Below, in pieces: positions 1 to 10,400 of a stretch of DNA of 64,000 nt. Below the pieces are notes generated by a model that worked only from the letters and a program-made list of their open reading frames with translations, ran no database searches and had not been told where the DNA came from. How positions within the stretch are numbered: position 1 is the stretch's first letter; every line of letters starts with the position of its first letter. The stretch is from Paenibacillus sp. Soil522. GTDB taxonomy: Bacteria; Bacillota; Bacilli; Paenibacillales; Paenibacillaceae. The stretch spans positions 145,858 to 209,857 of the forward strand of contig NZ_LMRV01000066.1 in NCBI RefSeq assembly GCF_001428245.1. The letters run 5' to 3'. The position numbers and the translations under genes were made by a program.

Positions 1-1314
1 GCCGATCAACCACTTGCTGTATCTCGCATTTTGAAGCTGTTTCTTCAGCGCTTTCTCGATGGTGGGCGCGCTCTGCGGGTCATAAACGTCGTACGTCCAT
101 TGTATCCTCCTCAAATTCCAAGGGTCTTGCAGGACTTGAATGTACGGAAACGCTATGTTTCTCGGTTTTGTCCACTTGCTGAAGGTATTAAAGCCCCAAT
201 CGATCAAACGATTCTTGGTGATATCCTCCCATTTCGACTCATAGCCGGTTCCATATTTTTTCATGACATTAGCGATGACGAAGTTGACATATTCACCGTT
301 CGCATCTTTGGTGTAAGCGGGAGCGTAAGCAGTCCGATCGGGCAATTCCTCAAAAATCTGCTTCGGGGTGCCGTCCGCTTTCAGGATCGGCGTCTTATAT
401 CCGTACTCCCACAAACTTGCGGCATCGATCCCTTTCATAATAAAGGGATATCCAGCTGGCGTTATAAACCACCATTTGCCGTTAATGTTTTGAAGCCTGA
501 AGTACCCGGTACTTGTTTGCTTTCCTCCGCTTTTAATGCCTCCATATTGATCATATTTTGTTGAATCCAGCGAAACATTCACCAATGCTTTGGCCTCATC
601 CGCATATTCCTGCTGCAACTGCCAGTCAGATGTAACTTTTCCCGGCCAGGTTTCACTCATCCATTGACCGAATTTGTCCGCCAGCAGGGCTTCCTTCTTC
701 AGTTCGGCTTTCAATTCAGCGGTAAGAGCGGGTCCTGGATTCTGCCCTTCCACGCCCGTACCTCTATAAATTTCAACTTCCGTCAGGGGAATATGTTGAT
801 AAGGCTGAGTACGTCTTATGTTTAGTATAATTATCCTGGCCGACTTGTTTGACATCGGGACGGTTACCGAGTAGTTCAAATCGGCTCCCGTTCTTACGTG
901 TCTGTCGGTAATGTAATAACCCTTTGCCGACTCGGGACGATACATTATGGTAATGTCTTTAAATCCCCAATATTTGTTGGGTGAATTCAGCACCACGCGG
1001 ATCTGGTCCAATGGGTAGTCCTTCAACAGATCAATAACCACATTAACAGTCGCGGGAGATGTCGCGCTCCCCTTCCAGCCAGCGTAAGCCGGGGCTCCGT
1101 CGAACAACACGCCATTTGTCACGGATACAACCCCGGTCGCCTTCCAGTCGGGGGAGTTCCCACCGTTAGGAGCAGGACTATAGATATAATTCCCTTTTTT
1201 TAGCAGAGTGCCTTCCCCTTCAACATTACCGATCGGGACAAAAACCGATGTAACGACAAATATCAACAAGAAAGTCAAAACACCGTTTCGATTAAACCTA
1301 AAGCTTTTCTTCAT
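1..1314 (-). CDS. Secreted agarase-like glycoside hydrolase, N-terminal part (runs off left edge)
   Basis: An open frame of 438 codons without a stop runs from an ATG at 1314 to the window edge, so the C-terminus is missing. The ATG follows an AGGAGGA box (1323-1330 region); an ATG five bases upstream is closed by an immediate stop. Residues 1-30 form a signal peptide (MKKSFRF, then a hydrophobic run). Residues about 40-180 look like a galactose-binding beta-sandwich that ends at a short linker. After that the protein reads GYFRLQNINGKWWFITPAGY and later RLIDWGFNTFSKW, a pattern typical of beta-agarase-like (GH50-like, clan A) TIM-barrel enzymes: G-x-F-R...WW-x-P-G-x-P-F...WGFNT. A secreted galactan- or rhamnogalacturonan-directed glycosidase is inferred; the exact family is uncertain because the catalytic half is outside the window. 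Confidence 0.72.
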   Translation of the reverse strand, partial: MKKSFRFNRNGVLTFLLIFVVTSVFVPIGNVEGEGTLLKKGNYIYSPAPNGGNSPDWKATGVVSVTNGVLFDGAPAYAGWKGSATSPATVNVVIDLLKDYPLDQIRVVLNSPNKYWGFKDITIMYRPESAKGYYITDRHVRTGADLNYSVTVPMSNKSARIIILNIRRTQPYQHIPLTEVEIYRGTGVEGQNPGPALTAELKAELKKEALLADKFGQWMSETWPGKVTSDWQLQQEYADEAKALVNVSLDSTKYDQYGGIKSGGKQTSTGYFRLQNINGKWWFITPAGYPFIMKGIDAASLWEYGYKTPILKADGTPKQIFEELPDRTAYAPAYTKDANGEYVNFVIANVMKKYGTGYESKWEDITKNRLIDWGFNTFSKWTKPRNIAFPYIQVLQDPWNLRRIQWTYDVYDPQSAPTIEKALKKQLQNARYSKWLIG

Positions 1315-1783
1315 ACCATCTATCCTCCTCTTAGTCATCTATCGTCATCTCGAACGGTTATTATTAGTGTTATTTTTATATTTTTTAACGTGTAATACCG
1401 GAAGAATTACGAATGAGAAATCTGCACCACGCACTCTCCGTACCGGTCTTGAGATACAGGAAAAAAGACCCAATGGAACAGGATCGTTTTTTTCTGGTCG
1501 CTTGGGGCTTGACGCGGAACATACACTTTAATGTCAGGACACAAACAAAGTAGCCCGACAACTGACAGAAATTCGAAATAAATTTCCCATGGACAAATCG
1601 AAACCATTGATAAGTTACATAATATACATGATTTTACATATTTTAGATAAAGCATTCGTGAGGGTAGCTTATGTTTCTTCCAAATAAGAAAAACGCCTGA
1701 CGGCGTCCTTTGAGTTCGAGTATAGAGTTCATGCGAGTGTGTGGTGTCATAGTCATTGCGTATTAATTTGCCCACGTACATAG

Positions 1784-1818
1784 AAAAATGCTTACCATTC
1801 CCAATGGTAAGCATTTTT
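1784..1818. terminator. Perfect 16-bp stem-loop, bidirectional terminator-like
   Basis: AAAAATGCTTACCATT (1784-1799) pairs perfectly with AATGGTAAGCATTTTT (1803-1818) across a 3-base loop. The A5 and T5 ends give a U-tract in either direction. A partly similar pair of arms (GTGCTTACC, GGCAAGCAC) recurs at about 2926-2965. No intact gene lies within 450 bases. The rest of 1315-1993 holds no gene I can support; a 12-base TGTGTGGTGTCA motif sits at 1738-1749. Confidence 0.55.
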
Positions 1819-1993
1819 ATAGGCATAGACATATTAGAGATTGCAAACATAAGAATAGCGGTTAATAAAATGACTTTACGATTAATGCCGGAAGCGAGAA
1901 AAGTCAGAAATGGGCCTAAAAGGGCAACGATGAACGCAGGTCTCAGTCTCCATTTTGATTAAAGAGTATTAAAGATTGGGAGCTCTTTATTAT

Positions 1994-2422
1994 TTATATC
2001 ACCAAGCAGCGGTAAACGAGATAGCATGTAAAATAGGAGTCCCAAGGAAAATGCTCAGTGATGCCCAGCCCGACTATATCATATGATTTGGCTACATCTT
2101 GTAAAACACGAATAATAGTTTCCATGCTTAATCCTTGAGGAGTGATTTTGGTATACTCCCCTTATGTTCCAGGATAAGCAACCAGGAGGGAACGGAATTC
2201 CTTCATATCCAGTACATCCAGATCAAAATGAATAATAATTTTGGATGGTTTTCTCGCCGCTAACCATTGGAGCACCTTAGAACTGTCTTGTTTTATTTCA
2301 TCCGGGCCTACAATATCCAGCTTCATATTTTTCATCGGATTTGAGTTAAGGGGCTCCATCATATCATTCAATCCTACATAGAGTACTTGTTCAGGCTTAA
2401 AAAGGCATGGAACCTCTGCAAC
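1994..2422 (-). pseudogene. Arginase-family (ureohydrolase) C-terminal relic
   Basis: Read on the minus strand, the segment gives a ureohydrolase-like stretch with KIIIHFDLDVLD, matching the SxDxDxxDP metal-binding region of arginase/agmatinase proteins (here FDLDVLD, so partly altered). After an in-frame stop at about 2162 the same frame continues with GEYTKITPQGL and then IVGLGITEHFPW, the typical C-terminal end of the family. The N-terminal half is absent and the 5' end is fused directly to MarR-like sequence. It is a dead fragment, probably left after deletions in a former gene cluster. Confidence 0.68.
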
Positions 2423-2592
2423 ATCACTGATTTTTTGGATTGGGTAGGGGCCTTTATTAAAAAGAAGTTCGAGAATCATAAAATTTTCAGTACTTATCCC
2501 GTGTCTCTCTATATCTTTTGACACTTGATCAATAATCGTTTTACTGGCCTTTTACCAGACACGAAAAAGCCGTAAATCAATCTGGTTTTGTT
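2423..2592 (-). pseudogene. MarR-family regulator N-terminal relic
   Basis: The translation (with one frameshift near 2520) gives RLIYGFFVSGKRPVKR followed by QVSKDIERHGISTENFMILE and LLFNKGPYPIQKISD. This is the first helix and start of the winged helix of MarR regulators such as the MhqR group. It stops before the recognition helix and is joined in frame to the arginase relic. Regulators of this type often sit beside pirin genes, which fits the next fragment. Confidence 0.6.
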
Positions 2593-2706
2593 TTCGAACC
2601 AGATTTGAAAAACTTCCGTCGGTTCTTTTATTGCTTCTGCATGGAATACACCGGAGCCCGTTTGCATGAGTTGGGCCCCTCCTTCACCAACAACACTTTC
2701 AGTATT
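2593..2706 (-). pseudogene. Pirin-family protein relic
   Basis: About 38 residues, including GGAQLMQTGSGVFHAE and EVFQIWFE, match the central cupin motif of pirins (Q-x-M-x-A/T-G-x-G-I-x-H-S/A-E and F-L-Q-I-W). The relic is bounded upstream by a transposon-end-like repeat starting at 2709 and downstream by the MarR fragment, so both ends of the gene are gone. Confidence 0.62.
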
Positions 2707-2708
2707 AC

Positions 2709-2890
2709 TGTGTGGTGTCAGAATTACTGAGAAAACGGCGGCGAAAAACATTGATTTATCAAGTGTATAGTTTTCATAATTAGTGTGAAAGACTTCTGCT
2801 AAATTAACTCGAGAAAGGACTGATTTTCATAATTGATGAGAATATCCGCAAAGTGCAGAATGTATATTTATGCATGAATTGTCAAAATAG
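2709..2890 (+). repeat. Transposon-end-like repeat, copy 1
   Basis: Begins with TGTGTGGTGTCA and carries repeated boxes of the type TTTTCATAATTRRTG(T/A)GAA. The same roughly 180-bp sequence occurs at 34166-34345 with scattered differences. A TGT start followed by several copies of a roughly 20-bp box is typical of Tn7/Tn5053-like transposon ends, where TnsB/TniA binds. The copy at 34 kb lies beside a decayed TnsC/TniB-like ATPase, which supports this reading. The element next to copy 1 is otherwise not recognisable. Confidence 0.5.
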
Positions 2891-3221
2891 CTGCATCGGG
2901 GCGGGAAACATCAAAAAAAGTGCTTACCTTTGACTTATCAGAAAGCCAATGGCAAGCACCATTATTATCAGATATGGATTTCATGGCTCAGATCAATTGT
3001 ATTAATCAAACTAGCTTCAGCGACTCTGTTTAAATTGTCTATACGACGAGCATGGATTAATAGAAAGACAATCTACAATTCCTTAATACCACGAATCACT
3101 TTCATAACTATCTCCTGGCTTAAATCCATCGACATATATGAGACGTTTGTTCGAAGCGATGGAGAAATTGACGGAACTCGAGAAAAATAAGGCCAATAAA
3201 TTCGCCAAGTTGACTCCTCAA
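2891..3221. other. Relic DNA without an intact gene
   Basis: No gene of credible length is present. At 3138-3200 the plus strand reads RRLFEAMEKLTELEKNK, which resembles the coiled-coil linker of the response regulator at 31.5 kb (LFEVMGKLTEIEK) and may be a fragment of a paralogue. At 3208-3222 the short sequence AGTTGACTCCTCAACC also appears near 32661, marking a possible recombination seam. Confidence 0.35.
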
Positions 3222-3405
3222 CCAAGATTCAGGTTCAGCTTGATGATGGCATCGGCCACCATTCGTGCGACAGCCTCCGCACCTTGCTCATTCAAATGCG
3301 TATTGTCTTCTATCCTTCCGGGTAATTCGGATGCTCGCCCGGGCGCAGCCAGGTCAGCCACTCTCTCGATTTGGCGTCTCCCATTTCCTTGAATACTACG
3401 GCGCT
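3222..3405 (-). pseudogene. CE12 rhamnogalacturonan acetylesterase C-terminal relic
   Basis: The minus strand encodes VFKEMGDAKSREWLTWLRPG followed, after a frameshift at the YPEG position, by sequence equivalent to DNTHLNEQGAEAV and an ILNLG-like end. It is clearly a second copy of the last 60 residues of the CE12 gene at 19.4 kb, whose C-terminus reads AFKEMGDAKSREWLTWLRPG. The active-site DxxH pair lies in the frameshifted part, so it cannot be functional. Confidence 0.75.
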
Positions 3406-3665
3406 ACGGCGCTGCTCCTACTGGAGACCATCTGCCAGCCCATGACTATTTTCTTCTTCCTGGTGAACAATCTGTCGCCGGTATCGTAAACCTGACCTTA
3501 CGTATGCCCGCCCCAACAGCTGTAATACTCTATATTTGGGCCATCGGGTTGTATTAAAGAGTTCATACTCGTCTCTATCACCTTTCACCATTTCGGGATA
3601 TTCGCCAACAAGGACCGGAATGCCCCTCTGGAGATTCCGGTCCTTGCTGGTTTCATTCCGCATAC
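3406..3665. terminator. Spacer with 13-bp hairpin downstream of the GH28-like gene
   Basis: CAAGGACCGGAAT (3609-3621) pairs with ATTCCGGTCCTTG (3634-3646), 20 bases past the stop of the minus-strand GH28-like gene at 3666. The following minus-strand sequence is only weakly T-rich, so this is a plausible but not textbook terminator. The rest of the spacer has a short minus frame (to 3418) that I do not recognise. Confidence 0.5.
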
Positions 3666-6600
3666 TTATTGTTTCTCAAATACCCAGACCGTGCTAGAAT
3701 CCGTAGATCCTGTGTTCCATTTTGCTTCATTCACCGTAGTTGCGTACAAATATTCTCTGTCGGTCACTTTATTATTTACACGGAAACTATAAAATTCGCC
3801 TGAGATCGGTTCAATGCTCCATAACGCATCGTCATATATGCCACCACCCGTGCTCCAGATCACGATGTTGTCGGGTTCGGTATTCAGATAATCGCGTCCT
3901 GTTACTACATTCTTGATGGTCCAATAGCCGGATGAATGTTTGGTAACGATCCACTTCTGATCGTCATAATTCGTACCTGCAGCAAGGATGACCCCGCCAT
4001 TCGCATCGCTATCGAGGTACTTCCCGGAATCCTTATTTTTGATTTTGTAAGTTGCTCCGCTTACAATGCCGACGGGCATCACCTGGATAGACGAAATCGT
4101 ATTGTCGTTGCCACTCATACTTGGAGTGTCCGATGTATACGTCCAGGATGTGCCGCTGAATCCGTCATCACTGTATGCGACGACCTTATAATCAGCAGGA
4201 ACGTGGATTGATGAGATGCTGTTATCGGCGATTCCTGCCGCCTGCATTTGAGAAAGCGTGTAGTTACCCACGTCCAGCGTTACGGCATTCCCGCCGTAGT
4301 TAGCGTCCGAATGGAACGTTGGTCCATCAGCCGTACCGAAAACCTTGAATTCGTAGAAACTGGCCGTCGCATCGCTTGGCAAGCCGAATTCACTTCCGGC
4401 ACTATATGTGCCGAGGACGGTAATCTTGACATAACGGGCGGTACTTTTAAAGTAATCAGCCTGAACCTGGCTCGTGTTCGAATTATTATGTTTGGATATT
4501 TTTTGGCTCCAGTTCGTATTATCTTGTGAGGTTTCAATCCTATAATTATAAGCTGTTCCACTCTTCTCCCACATCACCTGGGTATCGGTGATGTTCATGA
4601 CTCTGCCAAGATCCACTACCCACCAATGACCGGGCTCTCCGTCAGCCGCATCCCAACGGGTCGTTGTGAGACCATCGTTCCCATAGGAAGCCGGATTGCT
4701 CGGCAACGCACTGTCCGAACTCACCGTCTTACCTAACGCCAAATTGTCCGGGTCTCCAAAGACTTTGAGATCGTAGAAACTGGCCTTGTCTCCACTTGGC
4801 AACCCGGTGACGGTTATCCTGACATAGCGGGCATTATCCGTAATGTAATCGGTTTGAACCTGTTCCGTACTTGTATTATTGGTCTTGTCAACTTTTAAGG
4901 TCCAATTGGTATTGTCCTTTGATGTTTTCAATCTTATACTGGTAAGCGACACCGCTCTTATCAAAGCTCACCTGGGTTCCATAATTAATATTCTTGATTT
5001 TGCCAAGGTCCACTTTCACCCAATGACCAGCAGCTTCATCAGCAGCAATCCAACGGGTTATAGAGTTACCGTCGACTGCTCTAGAAACTGGAATTCCTGT
5101 AAGTGTACTATCCGAACTAACGGCCTTGTTCTCAGCCAGATTCGCTGTTTCTCCAAGCACCTTAAAATCGTAGAAGCTGGCCCAAGCGCCGCTTGGCAGT
5201 CCGGTCACGGTAATTCTGACATACCGGGCAGTATCATAAAAGACATCGTTCTGGATTTGGTTCGTGCTGGTGTTATTGGTCTTGTCAACCTTTAAGGTCC
5301 AATTCACGTTGTCATTTGATGTTTCAATCTTGTATTTATAGGCTTTGCCGCTCTGTTCCCACATCACCTGGTTTCCACCGGTTATGTTCTTGCTTGAGCC
5401 CAGGTCCACCGTCCACCAATGACCGGCATTTCTATCAACTGCACACCAACGGGTCGATATGCTACCGTCGTTACCGCTCGAAACCGGATTATTTGATTGC
5501 GAGCTAGACGCACTGGCGGTCCTGTTCAACGCCAGATTGACTGGAGCAGGTGAAGGAAATTGCGGCACCACTTCGGGTACAGGATCTCCGGAAGCAATGA
5601 AGTTAAGGTTATTGACATAACTGTTAGTAGTAACATCTGCATTCGTAATGGCAGACCCGTTAAGTGTTACATTTTCAAATGTTATATTTTGAATTCTGCG
5701 GTTGGAATCATAGCCTTCCAACAAAGCATTACCACTCCCAGTATAGGAGAAATTCTTGAAATGAACATTGTTAATTCCACGCCCTAAGCCATAATCCCAA
5801 CTCTTAACGTACATAAATAACATGCTGTTTCCTACGTGATCATCGACCCGAATGTCTTCGAATTTAACATTCTGGACCAGATTGCCATCAGCGGAAATGA
5901 ATTGGATCCGGTGTGCATCATTGTGTAACCAGATGTCCAGATTAGAGAAATTAAGATTTTCTATGGTATGACCGCCGCCGGGCGCCCATGGAAAACCATG
6001 CGTACCAATATTGATTGGACGAGCAAGATCGGGCTGAAGAATAGAGTTCGTTACCGTGACATTCTGGGTATCTCCATACCAGACTTTGCCGGCATTTGCG
6101 CGCGCACCGTATATCGCGATCGAATCATCATGAGTACGGAAATACACGTCATTGATGGTAATATTTTTACCGCCAAATACATCTATCCCATCCCCATACT
6201 TATTATTGCTAAAGGCTTTAAAGTTATTGATTACAACATTGGTGGCATTTCCGAGATTAATACCGTAACCGCCATTATCCAGATTACCGTAATTATTAAC
6301 GATGATCCCATCAATCGTGATTTGGTTCGTATAGTGAGCGGATATTCCTATTTTATCAGGACGATCAAGTACACCACGGCCTATAACTTTGGCATCGGTG
6401 GCAGTATCCATAACAATCCCGCCCTGGACGACCGCTCCACCAGCGATGTAAAGCGTCTTGCCGCTTGGCACGGTATAGTCCTGTTGGTAAAGTCCCGGTC
6501 CAAGATAGATGACATCAGGGTCGGTAGGACTCGGAGGATTGACTTCCAATGGATTGGCAAAGATCATTAAATTGCGATTTACATTTCCGTTTACCTCGAC

Positions 6601-6742
6601 GGAAAGCTTCATGGGGCCAGATATAGAAAACGTCATCGTATTACCGCTGATTCGCAGGGGTAATAATAGTGTTTAATCCCCGGATTTTAGCCGATGTTAT
6701 AGAACCGGGGTTATAGGTCACCGACAAAGCTGTGCCATTGGA
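3666..6742 (-). pseudogene. GH28-like beta-helix enzyme with three CBM32-type, one beta/gamma-crystallin and one ricin-like domain; frameshifted
   Basis: In order: a GH28-like right-handed beta-helix (about 6600-5560) with DGIDVFGG, the RTHDDSIAIYG pair of aspartates and INIGTHG in place of the usual GHG; three F5/8 type C (CBM32-like) repeats (about 5530-4330), each with WWxVDLG and RYVRITVTGL; a beta/gamma-crystallin-like module (NYGGNAVTLDVGNYT, about 4310-4080); and a ricin-B-like trefoil (YKIKNKDSGKYLD, to 3666). One extra T at about 4928 (TTTT against TTT in the neighbouring repeat) shifts the frame between repeats 2 and 3. A second single-base shift at about 6650 separates the catalytic body from an upstream stretch (SNGTALSVTYNPGS), and no signal peptide is found. 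The substrate by context is pectin or rhamnogalacturonan. The homopolymer shift could also be a sequencing error. Confidence 0.78.
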
Positions 6743-7423
6743 CGACATACAATGCTGTCCCTTTTGCCATTCTCACCATAACGTAATCAAAGGCATACGA
6801 ACTTCTTGCGCATGTTGTCCAAATCCGTCTGACTCATTGCAGTGCCAGGGTGGTGAATAGCTCCCGTTACCGTGCAGGCTACCAGTTTAACCTCATCACA
6901 TGAAGCAATTGACTACAAGTTCCTCCCTTCAATTAAATACGATGTTTACCTTCTCACGCACTCTCAAATCTTGGTAACTCTTTAACTTTTCTCACGATTA
7001 TACTTTTACATGGGAATTACCTCCTCAAAAACCCAAGCCGGCACTGACGTCTTGCTGCCTGTGCCGGCTTGGAATGAATACCTTTTTACTAATTAGTTTT
7101 GATTGTTTCTTTGCGATACCCATGTTATCGATCCAGATATAATTCCCATTGATCCATTCATCCGTGAAGCGTTTGACCAGGGCCTACATGGACGCTATGC
7201 CGCTTTAGCTTGCCACATCCCTCTACTCTCAAACGGTAAACTAATTCATCCAATCTGATTGTGAAATAACCTTGTGCTGTGGGAGCTGAATAATATAAAG
7301 TCACCTTCCCTTCGGCGGCATCCTCATAGGTAACAAGTTACTCATTTTGAATAACCCGTTCAAAAATAATTTCATAGTAGACCAACCGTTTTTTTCAATG
7401 ACAAGATTTTTGCAAGGATCAAG
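6743..7423 (-). pseudogene. Relic spacer: toroid-lyase fragment, beta-sandwich fragment and terminator
   Basis: At about 6787-6870 the minus strand reads VTGAIHHPGTAMSQTDLDNM, nearly identical to residues 70-90 of the large protein starting at 11926 (VTGTINHPGIAMSQTDLDNM), then hits a stop. At about 7200-7350 a fragment reads YEDAAEGKVTLYYSAPTAQG, like a carbohydrate-binding beta-sandwich. Both are remains of secreted modular proteins. Confidence 0.6.
7033..7072 (-). terminator. Rho-independent terminator (minus strand)
   Basis: CCAAGCCGGCAC (7033-7044) pairs with GTGCCGGCTTGG (7061-7072) over a 16-base loop. On the minus strand the stem is followed by GGTTTTTGAGG, a short U-tract. It would end transcripts coming from the relic region and the large gene upstream (7424-11926). 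Confidence 0.75.
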
Positions 7424-10400
7424 TTAATTTACCTTAACATCATCGACGTAGATACTGCCGGTATTGGAGTCTGCTGCATAGAATTCTACTTTGGCAATAT
7501 TCATTACCGGGTTGCGAAGCTGAGCATTGGACAATTTGAGTGTACCGTTTACGTACATATCGTACGTATCCGTGTTCGTATCGATGACAAGCTTGAGATT
7601 GTACCAAGTCCCGGAAGTAAAGCTTTGAACAGTAGCCCAGGTCCCTCCAACGTTGCTCTTGATAGAACCTTTTTCGAAGGCGACGGTTGCTGCCATAGTA
7701 CCGGCATTATCATAGATATAAGGCAAGCAGAACCAAGGGGTCGAGGCATCGCTTCTTACTTTGGCCTCGACAGTAACTGCTCCGCTCAACTGGGAAAAGC
7801 TTCTTGCCATTGAAGTGCGAGTTGCAGCCTGACTCGTACGATTAATATGGGCGCTTTTATCCGATGCCGATGGGACTTCCTTTACGGTAACCGTTCCGTT
7901 ATCATTCAATAAAGTCCATCCGGACGGAGCACTGCCTGTAGACTGTACGTTAAATGATTCGGTAAAACTGCTCGCAAGTTTATACTCCAAATAATCGATT
8001 CTCGCAGCTTCCCAATTCTGAAACGATCCGGTTAATGTAATGATATCTCCAGAATTGAGCACAACCTGCTCCGTGGTTCGCAGGGCGAGGTTAGAGCTTT
8101 CGAACCCTGCACTTCCTAAATCCTGATTTGCAATCCAACTGTCCTTCACCACTCCGTTCACGGATAGACTATAGCTCGAAGCTCCGTCATTCTCATCGTA
8201 ATAAGCTGTACTTAGATCATAGACACCTGAAGGTTCAGTAAACGTAAATTGGGCAGTTCCAGTTGTGTTCGTGTTCACTTTGACATGCTTGCCGCCCGAT
8301 GCAATAGAATTGGTTTCCACCGTGTAATTAGTGAGACTCATATTTTCCGCTTCTATTCTTTCCGTTATCCAATTGTTCATGGCCGCCTGAATTTCTTCCG
8401 CGTTCAATACGTTATTATAAATGCGGAAATCGTCAATCTTGCCGCTAAACAACGGATCTGCTGCATTGTTGCTCTTGCCGATATAGTTGTTTTTCGGCTT
8501 AAAGTCGTTCGGTTTGATCGTCATGCTGTTATTCTCAGCCTTTAGTTCGCCGTTCACGTACAGCTTCGCCATGCCGCTTCCCAGCGTTACCGCCACATGC
8601 GCCCATTGACCTGCGGGAAGCTGCGACGTTTCCACAACTTGCTCGCTGCTGCCGTTTTTGATCTTGAAACGCAGCATATTATCACTCGATCTCGGCGTCA
8701 AGAGCAAGTATTGGCTCGTACTATTCCCGAAGTCGAAAATGCGCTGCCATGCATTCCCCCCGTTCCAGTTCACCCAAGTTGCCACTGTTATGGAATCGAG
8801 AGTGGACAAAGCAGCCGAGGAAGACACGTAATCGGCAGGAAGGGTAATATAGTCGTTCGTCCCGTCAAGCTCCACCGCGCCGCCGTATATACCTGCTGTC
8901 CCGGCTGCTCCGCCATTAATAGTCCCGTTATTCCCATATCCTGATGCGTCTGCGGCTGTAGTCCCGCTTGTTTGGTCGAATTTAAACCAGGATATTAGGT
9001 TAGCGTTAAGCATACTGTCGGTTGTTGCCGAAGCAATTGCCGACATACTCGATTCTCCTCTCGCATTTACTGCCGTTACTTTGTAATAGTAGGTTGTATT
9101 CGCCTTTAATCCCAGGCTGGCAAATGTCGTTCCTGTGATAAGTTCACTATTTGCCTTTGTATAAATGGCGTTGGCTGCCAAAGAATCAGCGATGTATACA
9201 TGATAGCCCGCAGTTCCCGTTACAGCCGACCAGCTTAAGTTAATAGAACTATGGTCCGCTGTTGCTGCCGTTACTCCAGATGGCGCTGTCGTCACGGTTA
9301 CCAATGATTCTCCGTTCATCACACTAGCAACTTCGGATGAACTTATCGCGCGGTTGTAGATTCTGAAATCATCCACTCGTCCATCGAGATACGGTTCGGA
9401 GTGTTGGGACCGGCCGATCCAATTCTGAGTAGTGGCGCCCATATCGGACGGTTTAATGGTCATCGAGGTATTGCTTCCCACTGCACCGCCGTCAACGTAG
9501 AGAGTGCCGGTTGAACCATTTAACGTGACAGCCACATGATGCCAGCCTCCGGTTGTCAGTGCCGACGTCCCATCAATGTTTTGTGTAGTCGAACCATTGT
9601 TCCTGATCCCAAAGCGGATTTTACCAGTTGATCCATTTTGTGGTGTGAGGAACATATAGGTAGAAGTTCCGGAACCGAAATCAAAAATCCGCATCCAGTT
9701 ACTCACGGTATCCAGATTAACCCAAGCCGCGACCGTAACCGTGTCAGCGCCGGAGACAACACCGGCAGGCAGAGCCATATAGTCGTCTGTTCCGTCAAGA
9801 TCCACTGCGTTGCCGCTTTGACCTGCCGTCCAGGCTGCACCGCCATTTATCGTCCCATTATTGCCATTTCCCGATGAGTCTGCGGCTGTAGCTCCGCTTG
9901 TTTCGTCCATTTTATACCTGGCAATTAATTGGGTATCGATGATTACTTTTACTGTTGCATTGTAAGTTTGTCCGTTATATGTGGCGGTAATCGTAGCTGT
10001 ACCTACACCTGCCCCGGTCACCAAACCTGCCGAATCGACTGTAGCCACGGCCGGGTCGGATGAAGTAAAGCTCGCTTGGCTTGTAAAATCTTGGCTGCTT
10101 CGATCTGCTTTAATGACCCTTAGTACAGATTGATGCGTATGATTGACATAAAGCTCATAATGGTTTACATCGAAAGCCGGAACGCCGGTTCCTCCGGTTG
10201 TTGCCGATACAATGCCCGACGTCGATCCTCCCGATACGCCGACCTTATAATAGTAGATCGTATTTGGCGTTAACCCCGTGCCGCTGTAAGAGGTGCCTGT
10301 AATTGGCGCACTGTTCAGCTTGGTGTACGTTCCGTTTTCTTCTGTGGATCGGTAGATATTATAGCCAAGCGCTCCCGATACAGCCGTCCAGCTTAAGTTG

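Noticed and set aside
1407..1850. A 147-codon minus-strand frame
   Set aside because: No recognisable domain; it spans the perfect hairpin at 1784-1818 and has no ribosome site.
3138..3392. A plus-strand frame over the CE12 relic
   Set aside because: Only the first 20 codons resemble a regulator linker; the rest is antisense to the CE12 fragment.
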